Source of the DNA: Hydrogenophaga sp.
Lineage (GTDB): Bacteria > Pseudomonadota > Gammaproteobacteria > Burkholderiales > Burkholderiaceae_C
Direction: 5' to 3'
Length of the DNA: 8,153 nt
NCBI GenBank assembly: GCA_020047875.1
Contig: JAIFNE010000118.1
Location: forward strand, 1-8,153
Positions 1 to 7,278 of the stretch are shown piece by piece. The position numbers and the translations under genes are program-made. The notes below the pieces were generated by a model. The model was not told where the DNA came from. It did not search any database and saw nothing but the letters and a program-made list of their open reading frames with translations. Position 1 is the first letter of the stretch, and the number at the start of each line of letters is the position of its first letter.

Positions 1-837
1 GCCATCACCGACCTGCAAGGTGGCGCCCTGCTGCACGACCAGCGCATCGCGCGCTGGAACGGCGCGCCCCCACGGCAGCGCGAACGCGGCGTGTTCGCCC
101 GTGTTGACGATTTGCAGGTGGTGCTGCGCGACTGGTTCATTGAGCGCCATGGCGACGGCGAAGGCGACGGTTCATACCGCACCGAAGTGGTGGCCGAGGG
201 CTTCGCCATGTCGCTGCGCGCCACGCCCACGCAGGCCATCCTGCTGCAGGGCGACCAGGGCTTTTCGCGCAAGGGGCCCAACCCGGCGCAGGCCAGCTTT
301 TATGTGACCCACCCGCAGCTCGCGGTGCAGGGTACGCTCACCCTGCGCGGCCAGCGCCTCGCGGTGACAGGCCAGGCCTGGCTGGACCACGAGTGGAGCG
401 AAGCCATCCTGCACCCCGATGCCGTGGGCTGGGACTGGATCGGCATGAATCTGACCAACGGCGACAGCCTCACCGCCTTCGAACTGCGCCGCGCCGACGC
501 CAGCGCGCTGTGGGCCGGCGGCTCCTACCGCACACAGGTCGCAGCAAACGATCCACTGGGCGCGCGCAGTTTCGCAACGGGCCAAGTGCGCTTCACCCCA
601 CAACGCCACTGGACCAGCCCACTCACCAACGCGCGCTATCCCGTCGAGTGGCAGGTGGACACCCCCGCTGGCCGCTTCACCGTGAAATCTTTGCTCGACG
701 CGCAAGAACTCGACAGTCGCAGCAGCACTGGTACGGTGTATTGGGAAGGGCTCTCCGACCTGCTGGATGCCCAGGGCCAGCGCGTGGGGCGCGGCTACCT
801 GGAGATGACGGGTTACGCGCAGCGGCTGGTGCTGTGA
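1..837 (+). CDS. AttH/CrtC-type lipocalin-like protein, C-terminal part (5' end outside window)
   Basis: The reading frame is open from base 1 and stops at TGA 835-837, giving 278 residues. An ATG at 91 exists, but conserved-looking sequence (LLHDQRIAR) lies before it, so the true start is upstream of the window. Family members are usually around 350-370 residues, so perhaps 80-90 are missing. Recognition rests on the family's lipocalin-fold signatures: WLDHEWS at residues 127-133, then a GWDWIGMNL stretch from residue 143 followed by an acidic/Gly turn and FELRR, and a C-terminal GYLEMTGYA. Established knowledge: relatives include AttH of attEFGH-type loci, usually exported and encoded beside FtsX-type ABC transporters, and the more distant carotenoid 1,2-hydratase CrtC. 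No carotenoid genes are visible, so a hydratase activity should not be assumed. Inference: an envelope protein handling a hydrophobic ligand. Its partners, if any, probably lie upstream. Family call fairly sure; function unknown. Confidence 0.85.
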   Translation, partial: AITDLQGGALLHDQRIARWNGAPPRQRERGVFARVDDLQVVLRDWFIERHGDGEGDGSYRTEVVAEGFAMSLRATPTQAILLQGDQGFSRKGPNPAQASFYVTHPQLAVQGTLTLRGQRLAVTGQAWLDHEWSEAILHPDAVGWDWIGMNLTNGDSLTAFELRRADASALWAGGSYRTQVAANDPLGARSFATGQVRFTPQRHWTSPLTNARYPVEWQVDTPAGRFTVKSLLDAQELDSRSSTGTVYWEGLSDLLDAQGQRVGRGYLEMTGYAQRLVL

Positions 838-936
838 GCACCGCTCACGATCCGCCGGCCACAAGCGTGTGGTGCGACAGGCGCTTTCGGGTGGGATGAG
901 CCGCCCCATGTTCTGAGGATGCCGTTGGGTGAGACG
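838..936. other. Intergenic stretch with no recognisable gene
   Basis: This lies between the lipocalin-like gene and the recognisable part of the transporter relic. The minus-strand frame of the relic stays open through here, but its translation matches nothing I recognise, so it is either the decayed 3' end of that relic or unrelated sequence. A hairpin at 935-953 (stem CGGCCCA/TGGGCCG, loop CGGCA) straddles its right edge. It has no following T run and sits about 100 bases after the upstream stop codon, so it is not a convincing terminator. Confidence 0.5.
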
Positions 937-1114
937 GCCCACGGCATGGGCCGCGTCTGCGGATAACTGCTGACGACCGCGCCCGGTGCAGAGGGCGGCG
1001 AGTTCTCGCGTCTCGGACGGCGGGTCGGTTGCCCGTCGCGCCCAGCGCAGCGGCGCGCAGCCAGCCAATGCGATCGGTTCGGTGCCGTTCGGTGTGGCGG
1101 CTGAGTGGGCGCAT
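937..1114 (-). pseudogene. Remnant of a VIT1/CCC1-family (DUF125) metal transporter, internally deleted and frameshifted
   Basis: Read on the minus strand from an ATG at 1112-1114, the translation contains HTERHRTDRIGWLRAAALGA (1096-1037). This closely resembles the N-terminus of VIT1/CCC1 iron/manganese transporters, where it is normally followed by the first membrane helix (family pattern GWLRAAVLGANDGIVST). Here that helix is absent. After about 22 bases a different frame gives ATDPPSETRELAALCTGRG (about 1029-976), resembling the cytoplasmic segment after the second helix (family pattern ELAAIYVARG), then QQLSADAAHA (972-940), a weaker match to the following QLxAHDAxxAH segment. About 70 codons, covering the first two helices, therefore appear deleted and the frame is shifted. 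Nothing matching the C-terminal helices is recognisable further on. No good ribosome binding site precedes the ATG. The matches were made by eye from remembered family patterns. A non-functional relic is the best reading; a chance resemblance is the alternative. Confidence 0.55.
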
Positions 1115-1289
1115 GCGGTGCAGACAGGGTGAGGAGATGGGCAATCAGCATACGCATCGGGTCGACCAAATTGTGTTCGGCAGCGCACCGACGAGTCCGC
1201 TGAGGACGGCGTAATTTGCAGACACCACAACACCCTTGTTGTGCTCACCCTCCCACCATGACCGCCTCCCATGGGCAAGGACACGCCGC
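1115..1289. other. Intergenic stretch with a short perfect hairpin, no clear gene
   Basis: No coding sequence is supported here. The region has a lower-GC patch (about 1167-1243) than its surroundings. It contains a perfect hairpin at 1226-1243 and no convincing sigma-70 -35/-10 pair. Any promoter for the phospholipase D gene and the small upstream frame should lie here on the plus strand, and any promoter of the former transporter gene on the minus strand. Confidence 0.5.
1226..1243. repeat. Perfect inverted repeat, 7-bp arms
   Basis: CACAACA (1226-1232) and TGTTGTG (1237-1243) are exact reverse complements around a CCCT loop. It sits 47 bases before the small frame at 1290 and 178 bases before the phospholipase D gene. 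It could be a regulator-binding dyad or part of an old repeat. There is no T run on either strand, so it is unlikely to be an intrinsic terminator. Confidence 0.45.
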
Positions 1290-1397
1290 ATGATCCAGAG
1301 ATTGTTGACGCTGCTGATGGCGTTGGTGCTCTCGGCCCGTGCGGAGGCGGCACGGTGGCCGGTGGCCCACGGCGTGGCCATGTGGTCGGGCGCGTGA
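1290..1397 (+). CDS. Possible 35-residue secreted peptide, unrecognised
   Basis: ATG at 1290 to TGA 1395-1397. AAGGA at 1277-1281 lies 8 bases before the ATG, a good ribosome binding site. The translation looks like a short signal peptide: MIQR, then the hydrophobic run LLTLLMALVLSA, then an ARA-EA cleavage-like site at about residue 18. A mature tail of about 17 residues (ending HGVAMWSGA) would remain. It ends 23 bases before the phospholipase D start, so the two could be co-transcribed. I recognise no family. A second overlapping frame (ATG 1271 to TGA 1409-1411, 46 residues, Gly-rich) is less convincing because it has no hydrophobic segment and no clear binding site. Alternatives are a leader peptide, the stump of a truncated exported protein, or a chance frame in GC-rich DNA. 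Confidence 0.3.
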   Translation: MIQRLLTLLMALVLSARAEAARWPVAHGVAMWSGA

Positions 1398-1409
1398 GCG
1401 CCCAGCCCT

Positions 1410-1415
1410 GAGGAG
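1410..1415 (+). promoter_or_regulatory. Ribosome binding site of the phospholipase D gene
   Basis: GAGGAG lies 5 bases before ATG 1421 and supports that start over any internal ATG. The stop codon of the overlapping 46-residue frame (TGA 1409-1411) is embedded in it. Confidence 0.7.
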
Positions 1416-1420
1416 CGGCC

Positions 1421-2806
1421 ATGGCGAAACCGCAGCGTTGGCTGGGTTTGGGCACCCTGCTGCTGGTGCTGGGTCTGCTGTTGGCATGTGGCTGCAGCAA
1501 CCTGCCGCGCATCGTGCCCAGCCTGTCCACCGCACCCCACCCGCCGGTGTCTTTGCAAGGTGCCCGTGGCCCGCTGTCGGCCGCGCAAAGCAAGGCCGTG
1601 CTCGACCGGCTCGCCAGCCACAGCCCGGAAACCGGCATCTTCGAGCGCCACCTCGCGCTGGAGGAAGCGATTGCGGGCGGGCCGCTGACCACCGGCAATG
1701 CGGTGCAGCTGCTGCAGGACGGCCCCGCCACCTACCGGGCCATGCTCACCGCCATTGCTGGTGCGCGCGACCACATCCACATGGAGACCTACATCTTCGA
1801 TGACGACGCCGTCGGGCAGCGCTTCGTGCAGGCCCTGATCGACAAGCAGCGCCAAGGCGTGCAGGTCAACCTGATCCGCGACAGCGTGGGCACCATCGGC
1901 ACACCGCCTGCGCTGTTTCAGCGCCTGACCGACAGCGGTGTGGTGGTGCTGGAGTTCAATCCGCTGAACCCGCTGATGGCGCGAAAGGACTGGGAGCTGA
2001 ACCAGCGCAACCACCGCAAGCTGCTGATCGTGGACGGACACACGGCGTTCCTCGGCGGCATCAACATCAGCAGCGTGTATTCGGGGGGCTCCACGCGCAC
2101 GCCCAAGCAGGGCGAGCTGGCGTGGCGCGACACCGACCTGCAGCTGCAAGGCCCGGTGGTGGCGGAATTGCAAAAACTTTTTCTGGCCAGCTGGGCCTCG
2201 CAGAAAGGCCCGGTGCTGGCGCCACGCAACTGGTTCCCACCACCCGAGCAGGCGGGCTCGCTGGTGGTACGCGCCATCGGCAGCTCGCCCGATGAGCCTT
2301 ACAGCCAGATCTACGCCACGCTGCTGTCGGCCATTGGCGCGGCCGAGACCAGCGTGCAGATCACCAACGCCTACTTCGCCCCAGACCCGCAACTGCTCGA
2401 CGCGCTGGAAGCGGCGGTGGCTCGCGGTGTGGCCGTCACGCTGATCCTGCCCAGCGAAACGGATTCGTGGCTGGTGTTTCACACCGGCCGCAGCTACTAC
2501 GAGCGACTGCTGCGCGCCGGGGTGAAAATTTACGAACGACAGGGCGCCATCCTCCATTCAAAAGTGGCGCTGGTGGACGGCGTCTGGGCCACTGTGGGCT
2601 CCACCAACCTGGACTGGCGCAGCTTCCTGCACAACCACGAACTCAATGCCGTGGTGCTGGGCGAAGCGTTCGGCAAGCAGGTGCAGGCGCTGTTTGCCCG
2701 CGACCTTGCGGCCTCCAAGGCGGTGGTGCTGGAAGACTGGCTGCGCCGCGGGCTGCCGCTTCGGCTGAAGGAGTGGTTTTCCCGCCAGTGGGAATACTGG
2801 TTGTAG
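1421..2806 (+). CDS. Phospholipase D / cardiolipin synthase family lipoprotein
   Basis: 461 residues, ATG 1421 to TAG 2804-2806, with a strong ribosome binding site. Two complete HKD motifs mark a phosphatidyltransferase/phosphodiesterase of the PLD superfamily. The first is H198-R-K200-x4-D205 in NHRKLLIVDG, followed by GGINI. The second is H379-S-K381-x4-D386 in LHSKVALVDG, followed by GSTNLDWRS. The layout resembles E. coli ClsB/ClsC (roughly 410-475 residues), which make cardiolipin. Each HKD domain contributes half of one active site, with His as nucleophile. The N-terminus is a hydrophobic signal (residues 8-22) ending LLAC at residues 20-23, a plausible lipobox with Cys23 as the lipidated residue. 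A linker follows up to the first domain at about residue 95. The mature protein should therefore be membrane-anchored and face the periplasm. It runs convergently into the adaptor gene. Whether it synthesises cardiolipin or hydrolyses phospholipid cannot be told from the sequence; no residue that looks essential is missing. Confidence 0.92.
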   Translation: MAKPQRWLGLGTLLLVLGLLLACGCSNLPRIVPSLSTAPHPPVSLQGARGPLSAAQSKAVLDRLASHSPETGIFERHLALEEAIAGGPLTTGNAVQLLQDGPATYRAMLTAIAGARDHIHMETYIFDDDAVGQRFVQALIDKQRQGVQVNLIRDSVGTIGTPPALFQRLTDSGVVVLEFNPLNPLMARKDWELNQRNHRKLLIVDGHTAFLGGINISSVYSGGSTRTPKQGELAWRDTDLQLQGPVVAELQKLFLASWASQKGPVLAPRNWFPPPEQAGSLVVRAIGSSPDEPYSQIYATLLSAIGAAETSVQITNAYFAPDPQLLDALEAAVARGVAVTLILPSETDSWLVFHTGRSYYERLLRAGVKIYERQGAILHSKVALVDGVWATVGSTNLDWRSFLHNHELNAVVLGEAFGKQVQALFARDLAASKAVVLEDWLRRGLPLRLKEWFSRQWEYWL

Positions 2807-2813
2807 CCGGCTA
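2804..2813. repeat. 10-bp palindrome carrying both convergent stop codons
   Basis: TAGCCGGCTA is a perfect palindrome. Its left TAG is the stop of the phospholipase D gene, and its right CTA is the reverse complement of the adaptor's TAG stop. Only 4 bases separate the two reading frames. The overlapping GGCTAGCC at 2809-2816 is palindromic too. There is no room for a terminator between the genes, so each transcript must run into the other gene. Confidence 0.8.
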
Positions 2814-4043
2814 GCCGCCAGACGCAGTGGCGCGCTGCTTCACCGCCTGCCCGTCCTCGACCATGCTGCCGGGATACAGCAGCACGGTCTCGCCCGCTTT
2901 CAAGCCGTCTTGTATCCAGGCCTGGTCCGCGTTGCGGTCTCTGACCGTGACGGCACGCGCGCGGGCCTTGCCACCATCGATCACGAACACGCGCCAACCC
3001 GAGCCGTCACGCACCAGCGCTGCGCTGGGCGCGAGCAACGCGTCGTCCTGCGCCAGGGTGACGATGCGGGCGTCCACACGAAAGCCATCGCCCAGACCCA
3101 GGGTTGTTGCCGCGCCGTCATCCAGACTCACGATCACGTTCACCCGCTGCTCTTCGATGCCCAGCGCTGAGACCTTGGTGAATGCCACCGGCTCGATGCG
3201 ATCAACCCGCGCGGGAAGTGGGGCTGCGCGCGCACCGCTGAACAGCTGCACCGCTGCGCCCGGCCGGATCGACGCCACCTCGCCCGAGAGCACATCGATC
3301 ACCCCCTCCAGCGCGCCGAGGTCGCCCAGCTCCAGCAGCGGCTGGCCTACGTTGACCGGCGCGGCGCTGTCCAGGTGGAGCTTGAGCACCTGCCCATCCA
3401 CCGGGCTTTTCAGCGACCACAGTCCAGCGGCGCGGGTGCCGGGAACCGGCTCGGAGCGGGTGAGCGCGGCGCGCGCCTCGGCAAGCATGGAGTCGGCGGC
3501 GGCGAGTTCGGCGCGACCTGCGGTGAGTGCCTGGCGCGCAGCCCGTTGGGCGAGCTGGGCCTGGTCGCGCGCAGAGGCTGAAATGAAGTTGTCCTGCGCC
3601 AGCTTGGTGGCGCGCTCGGCCTCCAGATCGGCCTGGGCCAGCGCGGTCTGCAAACGCTGCGCCTGCGCGCTGGCGGCCTGCCTCGTGGCATTGGCGGTGC
3701 CTATGCGCTGCGACAAGACATCGCGCGTGCGCGCATCGATCATTTGCGGTGATACCGGTTGCAGCACCGCCACCACATCGCCCACGCGCACCGCATCGCC
3801 CACCTTGAGCGTGGGCCGCTGCAGCTCGGCCTGGGTGGGCGCGGTGATCACATAGCGGCTCTTCGGGCGCAGCCGGCCGTCTTCCTCAATCACTTGCTCA
3901 AAGCGGCCGGTACTCACCTGGGCGACCTCAACCAGCAGCGCTCGCGGCTGGTACACCCACCACACCAGAGCAGCCAGCGCGGCCACACCGAACGCGATAC
4001 CGAGGGTTCGCCCCCAACGGCGAGAAGTTGTCTTGTCGTTCAT
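2811..4043 (-). CDS. HlyD/MacA-type periplasmic adaptor subunit of an ABC exporter
   Basis: 410 residues, ATG at 4041-4043 to TAG at 2811-2813. The N-terminus is basic (SRRWGR), followed by one membrane helix at about residues 14-31, so the rest lies in the periplasm. Domains follow the membrane fusion protein plan: first half of the lipoyl-like domain about 63-98 (VGDAVRVGDVVAVLQP), an Ala/Gln/Arg-rich coiled-coil hairpin about 100-198, second lipoyl half about 209-240 (SPVDGQVLKLH...VNVGQPLLELG), a beta-barrel about 245-330, and a membrane-proximal domain about 333-403 (LKAGETVLLYPG). Such adaptors link an inner-membrane ABC permease to an outer-membrane channel; no TolC-like gene is in the window. 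The start codon overlaps the permease stop in ATGA (4040-4043), which implies translational coupling and stoichiometric production. The substrate is unknown. Confidence 0.9.
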   Translation of the reverse strand: MNDKTTSRRWGRTLGIAFGVAALAALVWWVYQPRALLVEVAQVSTGRFEQVIEEDGRLRPKSRYVITAPTQAELQRPTLKVGDAVRVGDVVAVLQPVSPQMIDARTRDVLSQRIGTANATRQAASAQAQRLQTALAQADLEAERATKLAQDNFISASARDQAQLAQRAARQALTAGRAELAAADSMLAEARAALTRSEPVPGTRAAGLWSLKSPVDGQVLKLHLDSAAPVNVGQPLLELGDLGALEGVIDVLSGEVASIRPGAAVQLFSGARAAPLPARVDRIEPVAFTKVSALGIEEQRVNVIVSLDDGAATTLGLGDGFRVDARIVTLAQDDALLAPSAALVRDGSGWRVFVIDGGKARARAVTVRDRNADQAWIQDGLKAGETVLLYPGSMVEDGQAVKQRATASGG

Positions 4044-6409
4044 TCGCGTACCTTCAACACAGCCACCAGATCCAGACGGTCAATCTTGCGCCGCACCAGC
4101 AGCGCGCTGGCCACGCCGGCGGCCAGCACGATGAAGGCTGCCGAGGCGTAGGTGGCGGGCTCGATCACCACCGGGAAGTCGATCGCATCCGACGACATCA
4201 GCGACATCATCAGCGTGGCCAGCCCCCAGCCCAGGAAAGCCCCGATCGGCAACGCCAGCAGCAGCTCGGCACCGAGCTCGGCCAGCAACAGCACCGACAC
4301 CTCGGCGCGCGTCATGCCCAGCACGCGCAGGCTGGCCAGCTCCCAGGCGCGCTCGGAAAGCGAAATGCGCGCCGCGTTGTAGATGATGCCCACCGCCATC
4401 GCCACGGCAAACAAGGTGAGGATGCCGCTGAACACGCCCATGTTGCGCGAGGTGGTGCGGTTGAAACTCGCCATGGAGGCCGCTTTGTCAAACACCGAGT
4501 TGATCAGCGGCGCGCGCTTGACCGCGGCCCAGAAGGCGTCCATGGCCAGCGGGTCCACCTGCAGCGCCGCGTCGGCCGCGCCCTGGCCGTCGCGAGCCGC
4601 GCGGTTCATCGCATCGAGCGACATGTAAACCAGCTTGCCGAACATGGTTTGCACGATATCCACCACCTCCAGCTCGGTCTGGGTCTGGCTCCAGAGCCGG
4701 AATTCCAGCCGCACCCGGTCGCCCACGCGGGCGCCGAGCTCGCGCGCCAGCATCGCCGACAGCACCACGCCCTGCGCCGGCATGGCAACCGCGCCGCGCG
4801 TCTCGTCGACCACGCGCATCAGCCGCGCATCGGCGCCGATGCCCATCAGGCCGGTGTCCACCGTGTGGCCGTTGAAACGCACGCGAACCATCTCGGTGCG
4901 GTACGGTTCGGCGTCGATCACACCCGGCAGGCGCTGCAAATCGCGCGCCACCGACAGCGGCACCGGCCGGTGAAAGTTCACCAGCACATCGCCCTGCTGC
5001 ACTTGCCGGTACTGCACATCGACGATGTGGGCAATCGCATCCAGCCAGAACGCGCCAGAAATCTGCAGCGCCACCGCCAGCGCCACGCCCACCACGGTGA
5101 AGGCGGCGCGCAGCGGGCGGCGCTCAAAATTGCGGATCACCATCAGCGCGCCGGTACTCACCCGCGCGCCCAGACCAACGCGCTCGATCAGCGTGGCGCG
5201 GTAACGCGGCGGCGCCGGCGGCTGCATGGCTTGCGCCGGGCGCAGGCGCACCACCGCGTGGATCGCGCTCCAGGCGCCCAGCGCGGCGGCCAGCGCCGTG
5301 AGCGCGGTCGAGGCGGCCACCAGCCAGGGCTCGGTGACATAGGCCAGGCGGTTGAAACGGAACACCTCGTCGTACAGGCTCAGCATGCCGCGGCCAATGG
5401 CCAAGCTCAGGCCCAGGCCCACCAACACACCCAGGCCGGCAATGAGCAGGGCGAACTGAATGTAGTGCCAGGCAATGGCGGCATCGCCATAGCCCAACGC
5501 CTTGAGGGCGGCAATCTGGCCGCGCTGCGTGGCCACCTGGCGACTGAGCACCACATTGAGGATGAACATGGCCACCACCAGGAAGATCGACGGCAGCACC
5601 GTGCCCATCACCTTGAGCTGCGATAACTCGTCGGCCACGATCTTGCTGGAGAGCTGTTTGTCGCGCCCGGTCGCGCCAATCGCGCCATACGGCTCCAGCA
5701 ATTCGTCAACCCGTTCGATCACGGCAACAAGCGGCACGCCGGGCACCACGCCCAGCGCCACCTGGTTGAACGCGCCCTGCAGGTCAAACGCGGTGGCCAT
5801 GCGCTGGTGGTCGATCCACCAGATGCCGAAGAACTCGTCGTCGGGGGCGCCGCCCTGGGATGCAAAAACATACTCGGGCGAGACCGCCGTGCCCACGATG
5901 TGCACCGCCTCCAGCCGCCCGTTGAGGATGGCGTGCACCGAGTCCCCGGGCTTGAGGTTGCGTGCCACGGCAAACCGGTCGCTCACCAGGGCTTCGAGCT
6001 GACCGTCGCGCTCGGGCCAGCGACCGCTCTTGAGCGAGAGCCGGTTCAGCCCCTGCCGCCCGGCGTGGGCGCGCGCCAGGTCCAGGCCAATGAAGCGGCC
6101 GGTGACCGGCGGTACGACGCCAGGCAGGTCAATCTGAGCATCCATCGCGTTGCTAAGGCCCACCTCGGTCACACCATCAATGGCTACCAGCCGCGCGCGC
6201 AAATGCTCGGGCGCACGCTTGACGCCAGCAAACACATCGGCCAGCCGGTTCTCCTGGTAGAAGGCATCACGCGCGCCCAGCAGCGAGGCATGCACCGAAA
6301 ACATGCCCACAAACCCCGCCACGCCGATGGCCACCACCATGGCGATGGTGGCGACCTGCGCGCGCAGCCGGGTGAGGTCGCGCCAGAGCTTGGTGTGGAT
6401 GGCTTTCAT
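4040..6409 (-). CDS. ABC transporter permease with two FtsX domains (YbbP-like architecture)
   Basis: 789 residues, ATG at 6407-6409 to TGA at 4040-4042. Eight membrane helices are visible by hydrophobicity at about 18-38, 268-288, 315-338, 363-385, 433-455, 656-678, 703-730 and 753-773. Two large periplasmic domains lie at about 39-267 and 456-655. The cytoplasmic FtsX-type coupling segments appear twice, ALKALGYGDAAI (about 300-311) and SLRVLGMTRAEV (about 693-704). The chain is thus a tandem duplication of the MacB/LolC-type half, close in size to E. coli YbbP (about 800 residues). One copy probably pairs with two ATPase subunits. It starts 18 bases after the ATPase stop, with only a weak binding site (AAGCGG), so coupling to upstream translation is likely. 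Family knowledge suggests a mechanotransmission-type extruder working on periplasmic or membrane substrates; the substrate cannot be read from sequence. Confidence 0.92.
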   Translation of the reverse strand: MKAIHTKLWRDLTRLRAQVATIAMVVAIGVAGFVGMFSVHASLLGARDAFYQENRLADVFAGVKRAPEHLRARLVAIDGVTEVGLSNAMDAQIDLPGVVPPVTGRFIGLDLARAHAGRQGLNRLSLKSGRWPERDGQLEALVSDRFAVARNLKPGDSVHAILNGRLEAVHIVGTAVSPEYVFASQGGAPDDEFFGIWWIDHQRMATAFDLQGAFNQVALGVVPGVPLVAVIERVDELLEPYGAIGATGRDKQLSSKIVADELSQLKVMGTVLPSIFLVVAMFILNVVLSRQVATQRGQIAALKALGYGDAAIAWHYIQFALLIAGLGVLVGLGLSLAIGRGMLSLYDEVFRFNRLAYVTEPWLVAASTALTALAAALGAWSAIHAVVRLRPAQAMQPPAPPRYRATLIERVGLGARVSTGALMVIRNFERRPLRAAFTVVGVALAVALQISGAFWLDAIAHIVDVQYRQVQQGDVLVNFHRPVPLSVARDLQRLPGVIDAEPYRTEMVRVRFNGHTVDTGLMGIGADARLMRVVDETRGAVAMPAQGVVLSAMLARELGARVGDRVRLEFRLWSQTQTELEVVDIVQTMFGKLVYMSLDAMNRAARDGQGAADAALQVDPLAMDAFWAAVKRAPLINSVFDKAASMASFNRTTSRNMGVFSGILTLFAVAMAVGIIYNAARISLSERAWELASLRVLGMTRAEVSVLLLAELGAELLLALPIGAFLGWGLATLMMSLMSSDAIDFPVVIEPATYASAAFIVLAAGVASALLVRRKIDRLDLVAVLKVRE

Positions 6410-6427
6410 GGCCGCTTCATGCCGGCA

Positions 6428-7174
<747 letters not shown>

Positions 7175-7186
7175 AGTGCACCCGGC

Positions 7187-7201
7187 AAAAGCAATGCTTT
7201 T
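7187..7201. promoter_or_regulatory. 15-bp dyad upstream of the ABC operon
   Basis: AAAAGCAATGCTTTT is a perfect inverted repeat with 7-bp arms around a single central base. It lies 12 bases upstream of the GTG start of the ATPase gene, in an AT-rich island inside GC-rich DNA. It is placed where a repressor operator or a 5'-leader hairpin covering the start would sit. On the plus strand it ends in a short T run, but no plus-strand transcript is expected there. The regulator is unknown. Confidence 0.4.
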
Positions 7202-7254
7202 CAGTGTGCAACGGCCCTGGCTCGGGCAGCATGACGTGAATCAATCAACGCGCA

Positions 7255-7278
7255 AACCGCCTGCCGCGGCCAGCGGTT
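7255..7278 (-). terminator. Terminator-like hairpin overlapping the restored msrA stop codon
   Basis: On the minus strand the stem AACCGC/GCGGTT (7278-7273 with 7260-7255) starts within the TAA stop at 7277-7279. It continues through a 2x2 internal loop into three further G-C pairs. Only TTT follows before GCGC, so this is at best a weak intrinsic terminator separating msrBA from the ABC operon. Confidence 0.35.

Noticed and set aside
1..837. Carotenoid 1,2-hydratase (crtC) as a specific function for the first gene
   Set aside because: The fold family fits, but no carotenoid or photosynthesis genes are present and AttH-like relatives are at least as close by motif. Only the family is called.
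935..953. Hairpin CGGCCCA/TGGGCCG as terminator of the lipocalin-like gene
   Set aside because: It has no T run and starts about 100 bases past the stop codon. It overlaps the relic and may be chance in GC-rich DNA.
1150..1250. Integron attC site or small structured RNA in the intergenic gap
   Set aside because: No GTTRRRY/RYYYAAC core pair at the right spacing, no integrase, and no known RNA signature could be seen. Only a single 7-bp hairpin is present.
172..1731. Minus-strand open frame of 519 codons spanning the lipocalin gene, the gap and the PLD start
   Set aside because: Most of it is a shadow of the two plus-strand genes. Only the short piece inside the gap (about 937-1030) resembles a family, and that is reported as part of the transporter relic.
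1145..2557. Minus-strand open frame of 470 codons, rich in His/Gln/Ala
   Set aside because: It is antisense to the PLD gene with its two HKD motifs and shows no domain of its own.
4028..5626. Plus-strand open frame of 532 codons, very rich in His/Arg/Gln
   Set aside because: It lies antisense to the permease, which has clear membrane helices and FtsX motifs. The composition is the usual shadow of a GC-rich gene read on the other strand.
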